Assembly: GCF_022496765.1 (NCBI RefSeq) | Contig: NZ_VANV01000023.1 | Span: 33,487 to 97,486, forward strand | DNA from: Acidaminobacter sp. JC074 | GTDB taxonomy: Bacteria > Bacillota > Clostridia > Peptostreptococcales > Acidaminobacteraceae | DNA length: 64,000 bases | Direction: 5' to 3' | Shown here: piece after piece, positions 43,604 to 52,893 of the stretch | Position numbering within the stretch: the stretch's first letter is position 1 | Layout: each line of letters begins with the position of its first letter | Translations under genes and position numbers: made by a program | Notes under the pieces: model-generated | Database searches by the model: none | What the model was told of the DNA's origin: nothing | The model's input: only the letters and a program-made list of their open reading frames with translations

Positions 43604-44729
43604 GATAGAGACTAATGGCTATGAAGAGTTGCTCATAAAAATCGTTGTTATCTTCCTTATAGTCAATGATATCTCGTATTCTTTTCAGACGATGTCTGAT
43701 GGTATTCACATGCTGGTCCATTTCATCAGCAGTACGCTTAAGCTCACCTCTATTTTTGATAAAGGATTCAGCTGTTTCTAGAAGTTTGAATGAGGAAACT
43801 TTATCGTGTTCTATAATAGGCCCTATGATTTTATTTATGTATGCATCTGCCCAGTAATTCTTTCTTAAAGGCATGAGAAACATATCGATGCCAAGCATGT
43901 TAAAACTCAAGTCTCTTTGATAAGATGACAGAGCTTGTTGAATGCCATAAGTGATGTGATAAAGTTCGTGATGATCATCGCTTATACCGATTTTGAATGT
44001 TTCCCTATCGATACCTATGTTTTTAATGAGTGATTTAAGATAGCCATCTTTATGGATACACCTGTTAAAAGTATGGATGATAAAAATACCACCTTTGTAC
44101 CTGAAGATGTTGTTGTGGATGCTATTGGCACCTTTGTTTTTCCTTGACCTAACATTTTGCATAACTGCATCAATCAGTTTCTTTTTTTCTTTAGTATTAT
44201 TGGTTCTCGGTACTGCATAAGCACAGTAAGAGCTTTTTAAGAAAGAGCCATTGATTTCATTTATAATGGAGAGTGTTTCTTCTTTTTTAGGTCTATCATC
44301 AAGAATTCTATCAATCCTAGTCTCGTAGTATTTAATAAACTCTTTGTTTCTGATTTCGTCAGATACTGATACAATGATATCTTCAAAAGGAATATCATCA
44401 AAGAACATAAGTTGAATATGGTGTTTATTGGCATAATCAATAACATTTTCTGATAGTGATTGATAGTAGATGTCTTTTATGGCTATAGCAGATACTCTTT
44501 GCTTCATGAGTCTTATAAGAGATTTTTCTACTAGCTCGGAGTCGTCCTTGGCATACATAAGGGTCGTTATAACAAAGTCACCTTTTCTGAACAAGTCGTA
44601 TTGGTTCTCTATAGCTTCATATTCAAATATACCAATAGAATCAATTTCATTGTCATAATATATTTCACTACCAACTAATCTCATATTCCGAAAGACTTCT
44701 AGTTTCATCATTTCTCTGATTTTAATCAT
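43587..44729 (-). CDS. PucR-family transcriptional regulator
   Basis: 380 residues. An N-terminal PucR domain (about 1-125; GDFVITTLMYAKDDSELVEKS, VSAIAIKDIYY) is followed by a GGDEF-like regulatory middle region. The C-terminal PucR helix-turn-helix has ELKRTADEMDQHVNTIRHRL and KRIRDIIDY. PucR/CdaR proteins regulate catabolic genes for purines, amino acids and sugar acids. It is divergent from the NhaC-antiporter and ammonia-lyase genes, the probable targets. Its 3' end shares the terminator of RNA-B. Confidence 0.88.
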   Translation of the reverse strand: MIKIREMMKLEVFRNMRLVGSEIYYDNEIDSIGIFEYEAIENQYDLFRKGDFVITTLMYAKDDSELVEKSLIRLMKQRVSAIAIKDIYYQSLSENVIDYANKHHIQLMFFDDIPFEDIIVSVSDEIRNKEFIKYYETRIDRILDDRPKKEETLSIINEINGSFLKSSYCAYAVPRTNNTKEKKKLIDAVMQNVRSRKNKGANSIHNNIFRYKGGIFIIHTFNRCIHKDGYLKSLIKNIGIDRETFKIGISDDHHELYHITYGIQQALSSYQRDLSFNMLGIDMFLMPLRKNYWADAYINKIIGPIIEHDKVSSFKLLETAESFIKNRGELKRTADEMDQHVNTIRHRLKRIRDIIDYKEDNNDFYEQLFIAISLYQNKTP

Positions 44730-44823
44730 AACCTCACCATTGTATCTTCCTACAAAATAATCTTATTTTCCTTGTATTTACCTTCATTGACTGAATATTT
44801 CTACAATGCTACCATTGACTTAA

Positions 44824-44837
44824 ATTTAAGCTTAAAT
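44824..44837. promoter_or_regulatory. Palindrome in PucR/NhaC divergent region
   Basis: ATTTAAGCTTAAAT is a perfect 14-base palindrome, about 35 bp upstream of the antiporter start and 95 bp from the PucR start. It is a reasonable candidate operator for the PucR regulator. Confidence 0.4.
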
Positions 44838-44871
44838 GATCGGATTGTCAAATATTAATAGGAGGACTTAT

Positions 44872-46347
44872 ATGAAATCTTTGATTAAATTTCTACCCAT
44901 TCTAGCATTTGTTGGTATGTTAATGGGGGGAAATGATATCCTTATTGCTGCACCTACTGCAGTGGTATTGGCAGCGCTTGTTGCCATGTTTGTTCAAAAG
45001 CATTCGTTTCAAACCGTATTAGATAATGCCCTGTCAAATGTTAAAGAAATGGTTATGATATTCTTTATTATTATGGTAGCCTATGCTTTAGCAGAGGTAC
45101 TATTAGCAACCGGTGTAGGTGCATCGATCATTACAGCAGCTTTAAAATTTGGTATAACGGCTCGTACAATCGCCATTACAGGCTTTTTAGTAACTTGTAT
45201 ATTGTCTATTGCAACAGGGACATCTTGGGGAACTTTTGCAGCCTGTGCACCAGTTTTCTTATGGCTTAATTACATAGTAGGTGGTAATGTGGTATTAACT
45301 GCATGTGCTATTGCAGGTGGTGCATGTTTTGGTGATAACATTGGTCTGATTTCAGACACCACAGTTTTATCTTCAGGTATTCAAAATGTACAAGTCATTG
45401 ATAGAATCCGCCATCAAGGTGTTTGGTCTCTATTATGTGCAAGTTTTTCAGCTATCGCTTTCTTTGCAGCTTCTATTTTAATGGGGCTTCCAAATACAGT
45501 GGGAGATCCTAGTGAGGCTATTAATTCTATTACACCAGAAGCATGGCAAGCCATTGCAGATGCAAAGCCAGTAGCAGTTACACTTTTAGAGCAGGTACAA
45601 GACGGTGTTCCACTTTATATGATTATTCCACTGATTATTGTTATTGGCTTGGCCATTAAAGGTGTACAAACCCTTCTTTGTTTAGGTGCTGGTATTGTAT
45701 CGTCACTTTTCTTAGGTATCTTCGCAGGTACAGTTACAAGCCTATCTGGTTCCTTTGACTTAATCACAGGCGGTTTTTCAACAGCAGGTTCTTGGACCAT
45801 TCTAATGATTATGTGGGTGGCAGCCTTTGGTGGTATTATGAACTCTATTAATGCCTTTGAACCACTTGCTAAACTTGTGGTCAAGTTTGCTAAAAACATC
45901 AGACATCTTATGTTTTCAAATGCACTCTTATGTTTAATAGGTAACTTTATCTTAGGAGATGAAATCGCAGAGATAGTCACCATGAGTCCTGTAATTAAAT
46001 CCAATACATACAAACACGTTAAAACGTCTGAAGAGAACATGTATAAATTAAGATTAAGAAATGCAACATTTGCAGATGCACTGGGTGTATATGGATCACA
46101 GCTGATTCCTTGGCATGTATTCATCATATTCTATACATCCATGGCAAATGCAGTATTTCCATTATATGAATTCCAAACATTCGACTTGATCAAGTACAAC
46201 TTTATGGCTATGATAGCTGTTGTGTCTATTCTTGTATTAACTGTAACTGGTTTAGACAGATTTGTACCATTGTTTGGACTTCCAAGAGATTCAGAAGTAG
46301 AAATCATAGAGCATCCAGAAGACGATTTAGAAGCTCAAGTAGTTTAG
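44872..46347 (+). CDS. NhaC-family Na+/H+ or substrate antiporter
   Basis: 491 residues from ATG 44872, chosen for AGGAGGAC upstream. It is strongly hydrophobic with about 12 helices. Diagnostic stretches include LSIATGTSWGTFAACAPVFL and GGACFGDNIGLISDTTVLSS, the conserved NhaC core. Family members exchange Na+ for H+ or couple organic acids/amino acids to ions. Co-location with a PLP ammonia-lyase 9 bp downstream suggests transport of that enzyme's amino-acid substrate or product, or pH/ion balance during its breakdown. Confidence 0.88.
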   Translation: MKSLIKFLPILAFVGMLMGGNDILIAAPTAVVLAALVAMFVQKHSFQTVLDNALSNVKEMVMIFFIIMVAYALAEVLLATGVGASIITAALKFGITARTIAITGFLVTCILSIATGTSWGTFAACAPVFLWLNYIVGGNVVLTACAIAGGACFGDNIGLISDTTVLSSGIQNVQVIDRIRHQGVWSLLCASFSAIAFFAASILMGLPNTVGDPSEAINSITPEAWQAIADAKPVAVTLLEQVQDGVPLYMIIPLIIVIGLAIKGVQTLLCLGAGIVSSLFLGIFAGTVTSLSGSFDLITGGFSTAGSWTILMIMWVAAFGGIMNSINAFEPLAKLVVKFAKNIRHLMFSNALLCLIGNFILGDEIAEIVTMSPVIKSNTYKHVKTSEENMYKLRLRNATFADALGVYGSQLIPWHVFIIFYTSMANAVFPLYEFQTFDLIKYNFMAMIAVVSILVLTVTGLDRFVPLFGLPRDSEVEIIEHPEDDLEAQVV

Positions 46348-46356
46348 GGAGGTATC

Positions 46357-47307
46357 ATGCAGTATCGTGACATAGAAAAGGCATACGACAGAATAAAGGA
46401 TTATATATACAAAACACCACTAGAAGAATCTATGTATCTAAGTGATGAGAAGTCTCGTGTCTATTTAAAACTGGAATCACTTCAGAAGGTTAAGTCCTTT
46501 AAAATTAGAGGTGCCTTTAGTAAAATGACTAGCCTTAGGCCTGAAGAAAAAGAAAAAGGTGTGGTTGCCATTTCTTCTGGCAACCATGGTGTTGCAGTCT
46601 CTTATGCAGCAACGGTTTTAGGGATTAAAAACGTTCAAATCATTGTACCTAAAAATACACCAAGGAGTAAGGTAGAAAGAATCAAGTACTTTGGTGGTAA
46701 TGTCATCTTAGAAGGTGACAATTACGATGAAGCCCATCATTTTGGTGAAAAGTATATTAGGGAAAATGACTTAACTGAAATAGATGCTTACTATAAGGAT
46801 CCTGATGTCTATGCAGGTCAAGGTACTGTAGGCTTAGAGATTTTAAAGGAAAATCCTAATATAGATACCATCTTAGTGCCTATAGGCGGTGGCGGCCTGA
46901 TTACTGGTTTAGCAGTGGCAGCCAAAGCCTTAAATCCTGATCTAAAGATCATCGGCGTTCAGCCGGAAGCCTGCCCGGCCATGCTTATGTCTATGAAAGA
47001 AAATGTCTTTTATAAAGACTATCCAACAGCGCCGTCTATATGTGAAGCCTTGGTTGGTGGTGTTGGCCAGTTGGCTTTTGAAAGGTCACACGACTTAATC
47101 GATGAGATTGTCCTTGTTTCAGAAGACTATGTTAGAAAAGGTGTGAAGCATGTTGTTGAAAAGGAAAAGTTTATTGTAGAGCCTTCAAGTGCTATTTGTG
47201 TCGGCGCTCTATTACAACATAAGAGAAGCTTCGGTAAACATGTGGCCATGGTTATGTCAGGAGGCAATTTAGATGAAAGTCTTATGAATGAAATTCTTAA
47301 TATGTAA
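46357..47307 (+). CDS. PLP-dependent threonine/serine or hydroxyaspartate ammonia-lyase
   Basis: 316 residues, the length of catabolic single-domain enzymes without an ACT domain. The PLP lysine is Lys49 in KSFKIRGAF; SSGNHGVAVSYAA and the phosphate-binding IGGGGLITG are present. It would deaminate a beta-hydroxy amino acid to a keto acid plus ammonia. Threonine, serine and threo-3-hydroxyaspartate are all possible, and sequence alone does not decide. It is in an operon with the antiporter under the divergent PucR regulator. Confidence 0.85.
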   Translation: MQYRDIEKAYDRIKDYIYKTPLEESMYLSDEKSRVYLKLESLQKVKSFKIRGAFSKMTSLRPEEKEKGVVAISSGNHGVAVSYAATVLGIKNVQIIVPKNTPRSKVERIKYFGGNVILEGDNYDEAHHFGEKYIRENDLTEIDAYYKDPDVYAGQGTVGLEILKENPNIDTILVPIGGGGLITGLAVAAKALNPDLKIIGVQPEACPAMLMSMKENVFYKDYPTAPSICEALVGGVGQLAFERSHDLIDEIVLVSEDYVRKGVKHVVEKEKFIVEPSSAICVGALLQHKRSFGKHVAMVMSGGNLDESLMNEILNM

Positions 47308-47310
47308 TAC

Positions 47311-47340
47311 AAAAGACGCGAACGCGTCTTTTGTTATTTT
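47311..47340. terminator. Bidirectional terminator
   Basis: AAAAGACGC/GCGTCTTTT form a 9-bp stem (47311-47332) with a GAAC loop. T residues follow on the plus strand and A-rich sequence lies on the other side, so it can serve both convergent genes. Confidence 0.85.
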
Positions 47341-48725
47341 ATATCCAAATAGAGATCATCAATGGTAATAAGCCTAATATAATCTTTATCTTTTGCATAA
47401 TCAATGAGGTTTTCTTTAAAACCAGATTTAGAGAATAGATAGTAATGCATATGCGCTTTTGGTATTAGAAGGCTTTTTCTGATTAATTCATCAAGGACTG
47501 ATTTAGATAAGGGCTCCTTTTGATATTTACATTCGCAGTATAGACCAAAGTTTTCTCCTAAACCGACAATATCAATTTCTTCTTCAACCTTTGTTAATGG
47601 ATTACCTCCCCACCAGGAGCCAGTTTCCAATAGAAATTCAGGAAAATAAGCTTGTCCATTTAGTCTATTAACATATTCTGTACATGCTATTTCAAATCGT
47701 TTGCCAAAGTGACTGGCCAATTTGCCTTCTATATAGTTTTCATAAACCTCAGCTTCTAAGTTCGTATCAAGAAGACTCTTATACCTATATGCAAAACGAT
47801 AAATAAAGTCAAACAAAGCATCTGAAACTGAGTAAACTGTCTTACGTCTTGATTGTCCGCCAGTAGGTGTTTTTTTGTTCAAGAGATGGATATTTATGAG
47901 CGTGTTAATGTAATTTTGACCAGTGTTTGGTACGACACCTATTTTGGTATTAATCTCATTTGATTTGGTGTAGCCGTTTGAGACAGCTTCTAAGATGGCA
48001 TTATATATAGCTGGTGATCGTAGTTCCTGTCTTATTAAGTTTGCAGGTGCGTTAAATAGTTCCTCTGAGGTATCTAACATTTTTTCTAGTATATTGTCTT
48101 TAATACTCTTGTTGGTTTCTAGTTTTTTTAAATATTGTGGAATACCACCTACCAAGAAGTAAGCTTCTAACTTATTTATATAACTGTAATTTTCTAGCAT
48201 TTTTGATGCGTCGTAATAGTCAAATGGCTTTATAAACATTTGTCCTGTTAGTCTTCCAAAGAGAGGTGACTTTTCTGATAGAACCTCATTTTCCATAAAG
48301 CTAATAGAAGAACCACATAAGATAATCATGATATTGGTATTCATAAGCATATGATCAATTATATGTTGGAACTTTGATAAGAAGCCTGGATTATTGCTAC
48401 TTAAATATGGAAACTCGTCAATGACGATTATTAATCTTTCTTTATGAGATAGTTTAATTAGATAAGAAAATATAACTTCCCATGAATTGATGAGACCTAT
48501 GCCTGTGTTTATTTTGTTACCGTACAATTCAGATAGTTTTTCTAAGTTAAGTCGTTCAGTTGTTTCCTCAGCGGAAAAAAACAAATGATTTTTGTCTTTT
48601 GTAAACTCCTTTAACAATTCTGTTTTTCCAACACGCCTGCGTCCGTACAAGGCAATAAGATCTAAGCTGTCTCTATTGTAGAACTTGTTTAGAGTTTTAA
48701 GTTCATTTTTTCTTGCAACAAACAT
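47334..48725 (-). CDS. AAA ATPase with DUF234 nuclease-like domain
   Basis: 463 residues. An ATPase_2 domain has Walker A YGRRRVGKTELL (28-35 core) and Walker B LIIVIDEFPYL (about 99-109). A winged-helix region follows, and then a C-terminal DUF234 domain with EIDIVGLGENFGLYCECKYQ, which resembles a PD-(D/E)xK core (Asp-x(n)-Glu-x-Lys). These proteins are common in Clostridia and archaea, often in many copies per genome, with unknown function; a mobile or defence-related role is suspected. It stands alone behind an unusual palindromic operator (48757-48804). Confidence 0.82.
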   Translation of the reverse strand: MFVARKNELKTLNKFYNRDSLDLIALYGRRRVGKTELLKEFTKDKNHLFFSAEETTERLNLEKLSELYGNKINTGIGLINSWEVIFSYLIKLSHKERLIIVIDEFPYLSSNNPGFLSKFQHIIDHMLMNTNIMIILCGSSISFMENEVLSEKSPLFGRLTGQMFIKPFDYYDASKMLENYSYINKLEAYFLVGGIPQYLKKLETNKSIKDNILEKMLDTSEELFNAPANLIRQELRSPAIYNAILEAVSNGYTKSNEINTKIGVVPNTGQNYINTLINIHLLNKKTPTGGQSRRKTVYSVSDALFDFIYRFAYRYKSLLDTNLEAEVYENYIEGKLASHFGKRFEIACTEYVNRLNGQAYFPEFLLETGSWWGGNPLTKVEEEIDIVGLGENFGLYCECKYQKEPLSKSVLDELIRKSLLIPKAHMHYYLFSKSGFKENLIDYAKDKDYIRLITIDDLYLDIK

Positions 48726-48756
48726 ATTTACCTCCTTTTGTCCAGTTTAACACATT

Positions 48757-48804
48757 ATATTATCGTAAACAATATTATCGTGTTAATATTGTTCACGATA
48801 ATAT
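48757..48804. promoter_or_regulatory. 48-bp palindromic operator upstream of DUF234 ATPase
   Basis: ATATTATCGTAAACAATATT (48757-48776) is followed by an 8-base centre and AATATTGTTCACGATAATAT (48785-48804). The arms are inverted with one mismatch. TATCGT also occurs in the centre, making three related half-sites. On the minus strand the element contains TATAAT, so a bound factor would block the ATPase promoter. The arrangement suggests tight, possibly self-, regulation. Confidence 0.65.
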
Positions 48805-48895
48805 AAATATAGTGTTAAGTCAGATGATACATTTACCTTATATTAGATTAGGCTTTTTTTAGCGAGGTATCTATATATAAAGATGGGGTGAGTGT

Positions 48896-51340
48896 ATGAA
48901 AAAGATTCTTATAAGCATACTTTTGTTAATTCTTATAAGCATGGTTGTTACGGGTCAAGATCAAGCCAGTAATGTCTTGATTATTCATTCTTATTATGAA
49001 CATTTTCCATGGACAAGAGGTTTGCAAGAGGGCATAGAAGCCGGCATGACAAGTAGTGACCATGCAGGCAAGGTCAACTTCTACTTGGAATACTTAGATG
49101 AAAACCGCTTGAGTCAAAATGTAGACTTTGACCAACTAGCTGAAATTTATAAAGAAAAATACAAGGGCATCTACTTTGATTGTATTGTTGCTGGAGATAA
49201 CTACGCATTAGAATTTCTTAATGCATACTATGACAAGTGTTTTGAAGGTGTTCCCCTTGTTTATGTTGGTATCAACAATATGACTAGGGATATGCTCTTT
49301 ACAGAAGAGATGACAGGCCTTTCTCAGGTGAATGACCATGTAGGTATGCTTAAGCTTGTGGAGTCTTTGCATCCTGAGATGTCGGGTCTTGTAATTGCAG
49401 GTTCAAATAACAAGACCTCTCAGGGCGAATCTGCCATGTATGAAAAAGCCCTTTCTACTTATGCGCTTCAGGTACCGGTAGACTTTATCAAAGAAGATAT
49501 GTTAGAAGACTTTTATAAAAAGATGGCAGATTATGATGAAGATACAGTTGTCATCGTAACTTCTTTAATGAAAGATCCTGCTAAGTCTAATCAACTAGAA
49601 GGTTATATCGGTGACATCATCTCTCAGATCAACTTACCGGTTTATGTACCTGTAGAGGTCATGATGGGGACCAGTGGATATGGTGCTGTCGGCGGACTCA
49701 TACAGGACCCTTATGATCATGGTCTAATAGCAGCTGATATGGTCATGGACATCCTTTATGGTAGAAAAGCATCTACAATACCTAGGGTCTGGCACCCGAT
49801 TATAACACCTAAGTTTAATTATGACAGACTTGAGGAGTTTGACATTGATGAGGAGAATTTACCAGCTGATAGTATCATAGTTGGTAAACCAAATACCAAC
49901 CAAACCTTTGTCATTGTACTGCTTATTGTACTTTCTCTAGTGATTGTCATACTTTTGATTTATTCTTTTATACAGAGATTTCAGATTTCGACCAGACAGA
50001 AGGTGACCCTGGAACTCGAAGCTCATAATGATGAGCTTATGGCAAAGAACTCTGAAATTGAGTTTCTCCATCACCACGATTCTTTAACAGGTTTTTTTAC
50101 AAGACAGCGATTTATCGATGAGCTCGATGACCTTCTTTTTAACACTTCCAGTGTTTATATTTACGCCATTAATATTTTAAACATCAAGACTTTCGATGAG
50201 AGTTATGGTTACGATGTATCTGATATGGCAAGAATGAAGATTGCTGATATCATCAGGCAGGTCTTTAAAGAATGTTATCCCTTATTCGGAAGATACTATG
50301 ACAATTATTACATTGCTATAGCCAGTCATGATATCGATTACGTTGATTATATCAGTCAACAGCTTTATAGGGCACTTTCCACAACTGTAAAAGCTGGAGA
50401 ATATGATTTAGATATCCAAGCCAAACTTGGTGTTGCAAAGGCTGAAGATGATGATGCTTATGACCTTATTAGAAAAGCAGATATCACACTTATCAATGCC
50501 ATAACCAAGAGTAAGAATTTTTCAGCCTTCTTTGATCATAACTTTTATGTTCAAATGGATGAAAAAATCTCGCTGGAAAACGCCATGAAAGAGGCCTTGA
50601 TTCAGGGTGAGTTTGAACTTTACTATCAGCCACAAGTCGATGCTGTAACAGGTAGAACAAAGTCTTGTGAAGCCTTGATCAGGTGGTTCAAAAAAGATGG
50701 ATCAGCTGTATCGCCTAATGTATTTATACCAATTGCTGAAGAAATCGGTTTGATTGATGATATTGGCGAATGGGTCATATTAAATGCCTTTAAGACTCAA
50801 AAGAAATGGTATGACCAAGGCATCAATTGTAAAATCTCCATTAATATTTCAGCCAGACAAATCGATCGTTTCTTGATAGAGATTTTAAAGAAGGCTTCTA
50901 GGCAATATGACACCAAAGCTGAAAATATCTGCCTTGAAATCACTGAGACGGCTGTTATGAATGAATCCCATAACAACATAGCTGTTTTAAATGAAATAGC
51001 CGCCTTAGGCTTTAAAATAGCTCTAGATGATTTTGGCGTCGGTCATTCATCTTTAAGATACATCAAGGATTTTCCTATACATGAACTTAAAATCGATAAG
51101 TCTTTTATAGACCATATTGAACAGCCGGAGCAGCTAGCTATTGTTAAAGCCATGTACCAGCTGGCAAGTATCTTTAACTACACCATTGTCGCTGAAGGTG
51201 TAGAAACTCTAGAGCAGGTGGAGATCTTAAAAGATGTAGGCATACACCTTATACAGGGCTACTATTATTCAAAGGCATTAAACGCCTGTGATTTCTATGA
51301 TTACTATAAAAACAACCAAGGATTGGAGTTGGTGACATGA
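48896..51340 (+). CDS. Membrane EAL phosphodiesterase with substrate-binding sensor and degenerate GGDEF
   Basis: 814 residues. A signal/anchor is followed by an ABC_sub_bind-type extracellular sensor (about 25-325; VLIIHSYYEHFPWTRGLQEG), a helix at about 337-358, and a GGDEF-like domain whose active site reads GRYYDNYY, so it cannot make c-di-GMP. The EAL domain is intact: CEALIRW, NISARQ, EITETA, DDFGVGHSSL, KIDKSFI and EGVETLEQ. It should hydrolyse c-di-GMP in response to an external small ligand. It heads an operon with a hydrolase (4-bp overlap) and a disrupted HD gene. Its product pool would feed the riboswitches at 24 and 43 kb. Confidence 0.9.
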   Translation: MKKILISILLLILISMVVTGQDQASNVLIIHSYYEHFPWTRGLQEGIEAGMTSSDHAGKVNFYLEYLDENRLSQNVDFDQLAEIYKEKYKGIYFDCIVAGDNYALEFLNAYYDKCFEGVPLVYVGINNMTRDMLFTEEMTGLSQVNDHVGMLKLVESLHPEMSGLVIAGSNNKTSQGESAMYEKALSTYALQVPVDFIKEDMLEDFYKKMADYDEDTVVIVTSLMKDPAKSNQLEGYIGDIISQINLPVYVPVEVMMGTSGYGAVGGLIQDPYDHGLIAADMVMDILYGRKASTIPRVWHPIITPKFNYDRLEEFDIDEENLPADSIIVGKPNTNQTFVIVLLIVLSLVIVILLIYSFIQRFQISTRQKVTLELEAHNDELMAKNSEIEFLHHHDSLTGFFTRQRFIDELDDLLFNTSSVYIYAINILNIKTFDESYGYDVSDMARMKIADIIRQVFKECYPLFGRYYDNYYIAIASHDIDYVDYISQQLYRALSTTVKAGEYDLDIQAKLGVAKAEDDDAYDLIRKADITLINAITKSKNFSAFFDHNFYVQMDEKISLENAMKEALIQGEFELYYQPQVDAVTGRTKSCEALIRWFKKDGSAVSPNVFIPIAEEIGLIDDIGEWVILNAFKTQKKWYDQGINCKISINISARQIDRFLIEILKKASRQYDTKAENICLEITETAVMNESHNNIAVLNEIAALGFKIALDDFGVGHSSLRYIKDFPIHELKIDKSFIDHIEQPEQLAIVKAMYQLASIFNYTIVAEGVETLEQVEILKDVGIHLIQGYYYSKALNACDFYDYYKNNQGLELVT

Positions 51341-52338
51341 TTCTAAATATTATCTTAGGCCTGATTGCAGTGATTGTTATTTATTTGGTGGTCATCATCT
51401 TCTTGCCTGTTTTAAATGTGGACATGCAGCCTGTAGAGATCAGTCATACTGAAAAAAATGGTCCACCAAATAGAGAGGACGTGTCTTTTGAAGTAGATGG
51501 TTTAAAAATCTCTGGATGGTTTTATAAGCTTGATCATGGACCATGTATTGTTATGAGTCATGGCTTTTCTGGAACCAAGGATATGGGCCTTGAAAAGTAT
51601 GCTCTTAAGTTTAATGAAAATGGGTATTCTGTTTTGACATATGACTACAGGTATTATGGTACAAGTGAAGGTCAGCCTAGACAGCTTTATAACGGGCCTT
51701 TGCAGCTAGACGATTTAAGAGCGGCTGTATCTTATGCAAGGTCAAGAAAGGATGTAACAGATGTTATCTTGTGGGGTACATCCGCCTCAGCTTCTTATGG
51801 TCTTGTTATGGCCAGTGAAGATCATCGTCTGAAAGGTGTGATTTGTCAGTGCGGTGCTTATGACCATAAAAAAGATTCTAAGATCTATATAGATGACTTG
51901 GGTATGGGTTTTTATTTAAAACTTTTTATGCATGGCCAAAGAGATAAAGGCCGGTCGAGGTTTGGACTTTCAGCTCATAAGTATCCGGCATATGGTAGAG
52001 CTGGGACTATAGCCATGATTTCTAGACCAGGTGCTGTAGAGGGCATCAGTCTTCTTGCCAAAGAATCGACAAGCTTTGTCAATGAAACCTGTGCCAGACT
52101 GGCTTTAATGGGCCATATCAAAGATCCTGTTGAAGCTTCTAAGGATGTGACTTGTCCTGTTATGATTCTTGTGTGTGAAAAGGACAATCTTGTCTCGAGG
52201 ACTTCTCATGAAAGAGTGGTCATGAATCTTAAAAATCCATTAGTTAAAACTTATCCTGTTGGACATTTCGACATATATATGGGAGAATGGTTTGAAAATG
52301 CTACAGATGATATGATTAAGTTTCTAAAGGAGTTATAA
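51337..52338 (+). CDS. Alpha/beta hydrolase, membrane-anchored
   Basis: 333 residues. An N-terminal helix (about 3-24) is followed by an alpha/beta-hydrolase fold with an oxyanion MSHGFSGTKD, a nucleophile region LWGTSASASYG, an Asp in ILVCEKDNLV and a His in PVGHFDIY. The nucleophile elbow lacks the final Gly of GxSxG (GTSAS), which is unusual but keeps the Ser. Substrate is unknown. The start overlaps the EAL gene stop, so the two are translationally coupled. Confidence 0.78.
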   Translation: MILNIILGLIAVIVIYLVVIIFLPVLNVDMQPVEISHTEKNGPPNREDVSFEVDGLKISGWFYKLDHGPCIVMSHGFSGTKDMGLEKYALKFNENGYSVLTYDYRYYGTSEGQPRQLYNGPLQLDDLRAAVSYARSRKDVTDVILWGTSASASYGLVMASEDHRLKGVICQCGAYDHKKDSKIYIDDLGMGFYLKLFMHGQRDKGRSRFGLSAHKYPAYGRAGTIAMISRPGAVEGISLLAKESTSFVNETCARLALMGHIKDPVEASKDVTCPVMILVCEKDNLVSRTSHERVVMNLKNPLVKTYPVGHFDIYMGEWFENATDDMIKFLKEL

Positions 52339-52485
52339 GATGCAGGATATGATCAACCAAACGCAGAAATATTTATATGAGTTTTTAGACCAATCAGATT
52401 ATGATAGAGAAGAAATTGATTATAGGTACGAACACTCTTTAAGAGTGGCCAATATAGGGATGGACTTAGCAGAAAAAGAAAAGGC

Positions 52486-52495
52486 TGATAAGAAG
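52486..52495. repeat. Target-site duplication, left copy
   Basis: TGATAAGAAG, identical to 54386-54395. If the terminal repeat is taken as 18 bp the duplication extends to 12 bp; both fit IS4-type elements. Confidence 0.9.
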
Positions 52496-52558
52496 GCAAT
52501 GTCATCAACTTAAGGATTCTTGACAACATTAAGAAAATGTAGTAATAAAATAATGTTA

Positions 52559-52603
52559 AGAACAAGCTCAAAAACGCTATTTTAGTGGTCTTGAGCTTGT
52601 TTT
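52559..52603 (+). terminator. Inward terminator at IS left end
   Basis: An 11-bp stem (AACAAGCTCAA/TTGAGCTTGTT) with a long loop is followed by TTTTT. It would stop transcripts entering from the EAL operon and so protect the transposase from uncontrolled expression. Confidence 0.6.
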
Positions 52604-52692
52604 TATGATATAATTGTAGTGTGAAGATATGATTATAACACGTCTATTTTACTTGTGTGTAGATATGTAGTGTAATGAGAAAGGAGTTCCTA

Positions 52693-52893
52693 ATGTTTGT
52701 ACGATCTTGGAAAAAAGGAAGCAAATTATATGCTAGTGTGGTCAAATCAGTCCGTGTCGGAAAAAAAGTTAGACAAGAAACTGTTGCCTATCTTGGAGAA
52801 GTTACAGAAGAGCAACTTCCATACTTAAAAGCTGCATACGCAAAAAATAAACCTCGTCTTGTATATGATGACAAGAAGGAGGATAATAAATGA
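52693..52893 (+). CDS. Small IS-encoded protein (transposase N-terminal-like)
   Basis: 66 residues from ATG 52693 with AAAGGAG upstream. It is basic, with a pattern FVRSWKKGSKLYASVVKSVR and RQETVAYLGEV like the N-terminal portion of larger IS4/IS1634 transposases. Here it is a separate ORF whose stop overlaps the transposase start, suggesting coupled translation or a split transposase. Its role is unclear. Confidence 0.7.
   Translation: MFVRSWKKGSKLYASVVKSVRVGKKVRQETVAYLGEVTEEQLPYLKAAYAKNKPRLVYDDKKEDNK

Noticed and set aside
45615..46127. 170-codon open frame on the minus strand
   Set aside because: It lies entirely antisense to the well-supported NhaC gene, has no ribosome site and no recognisable domain; it is a frame shadow.
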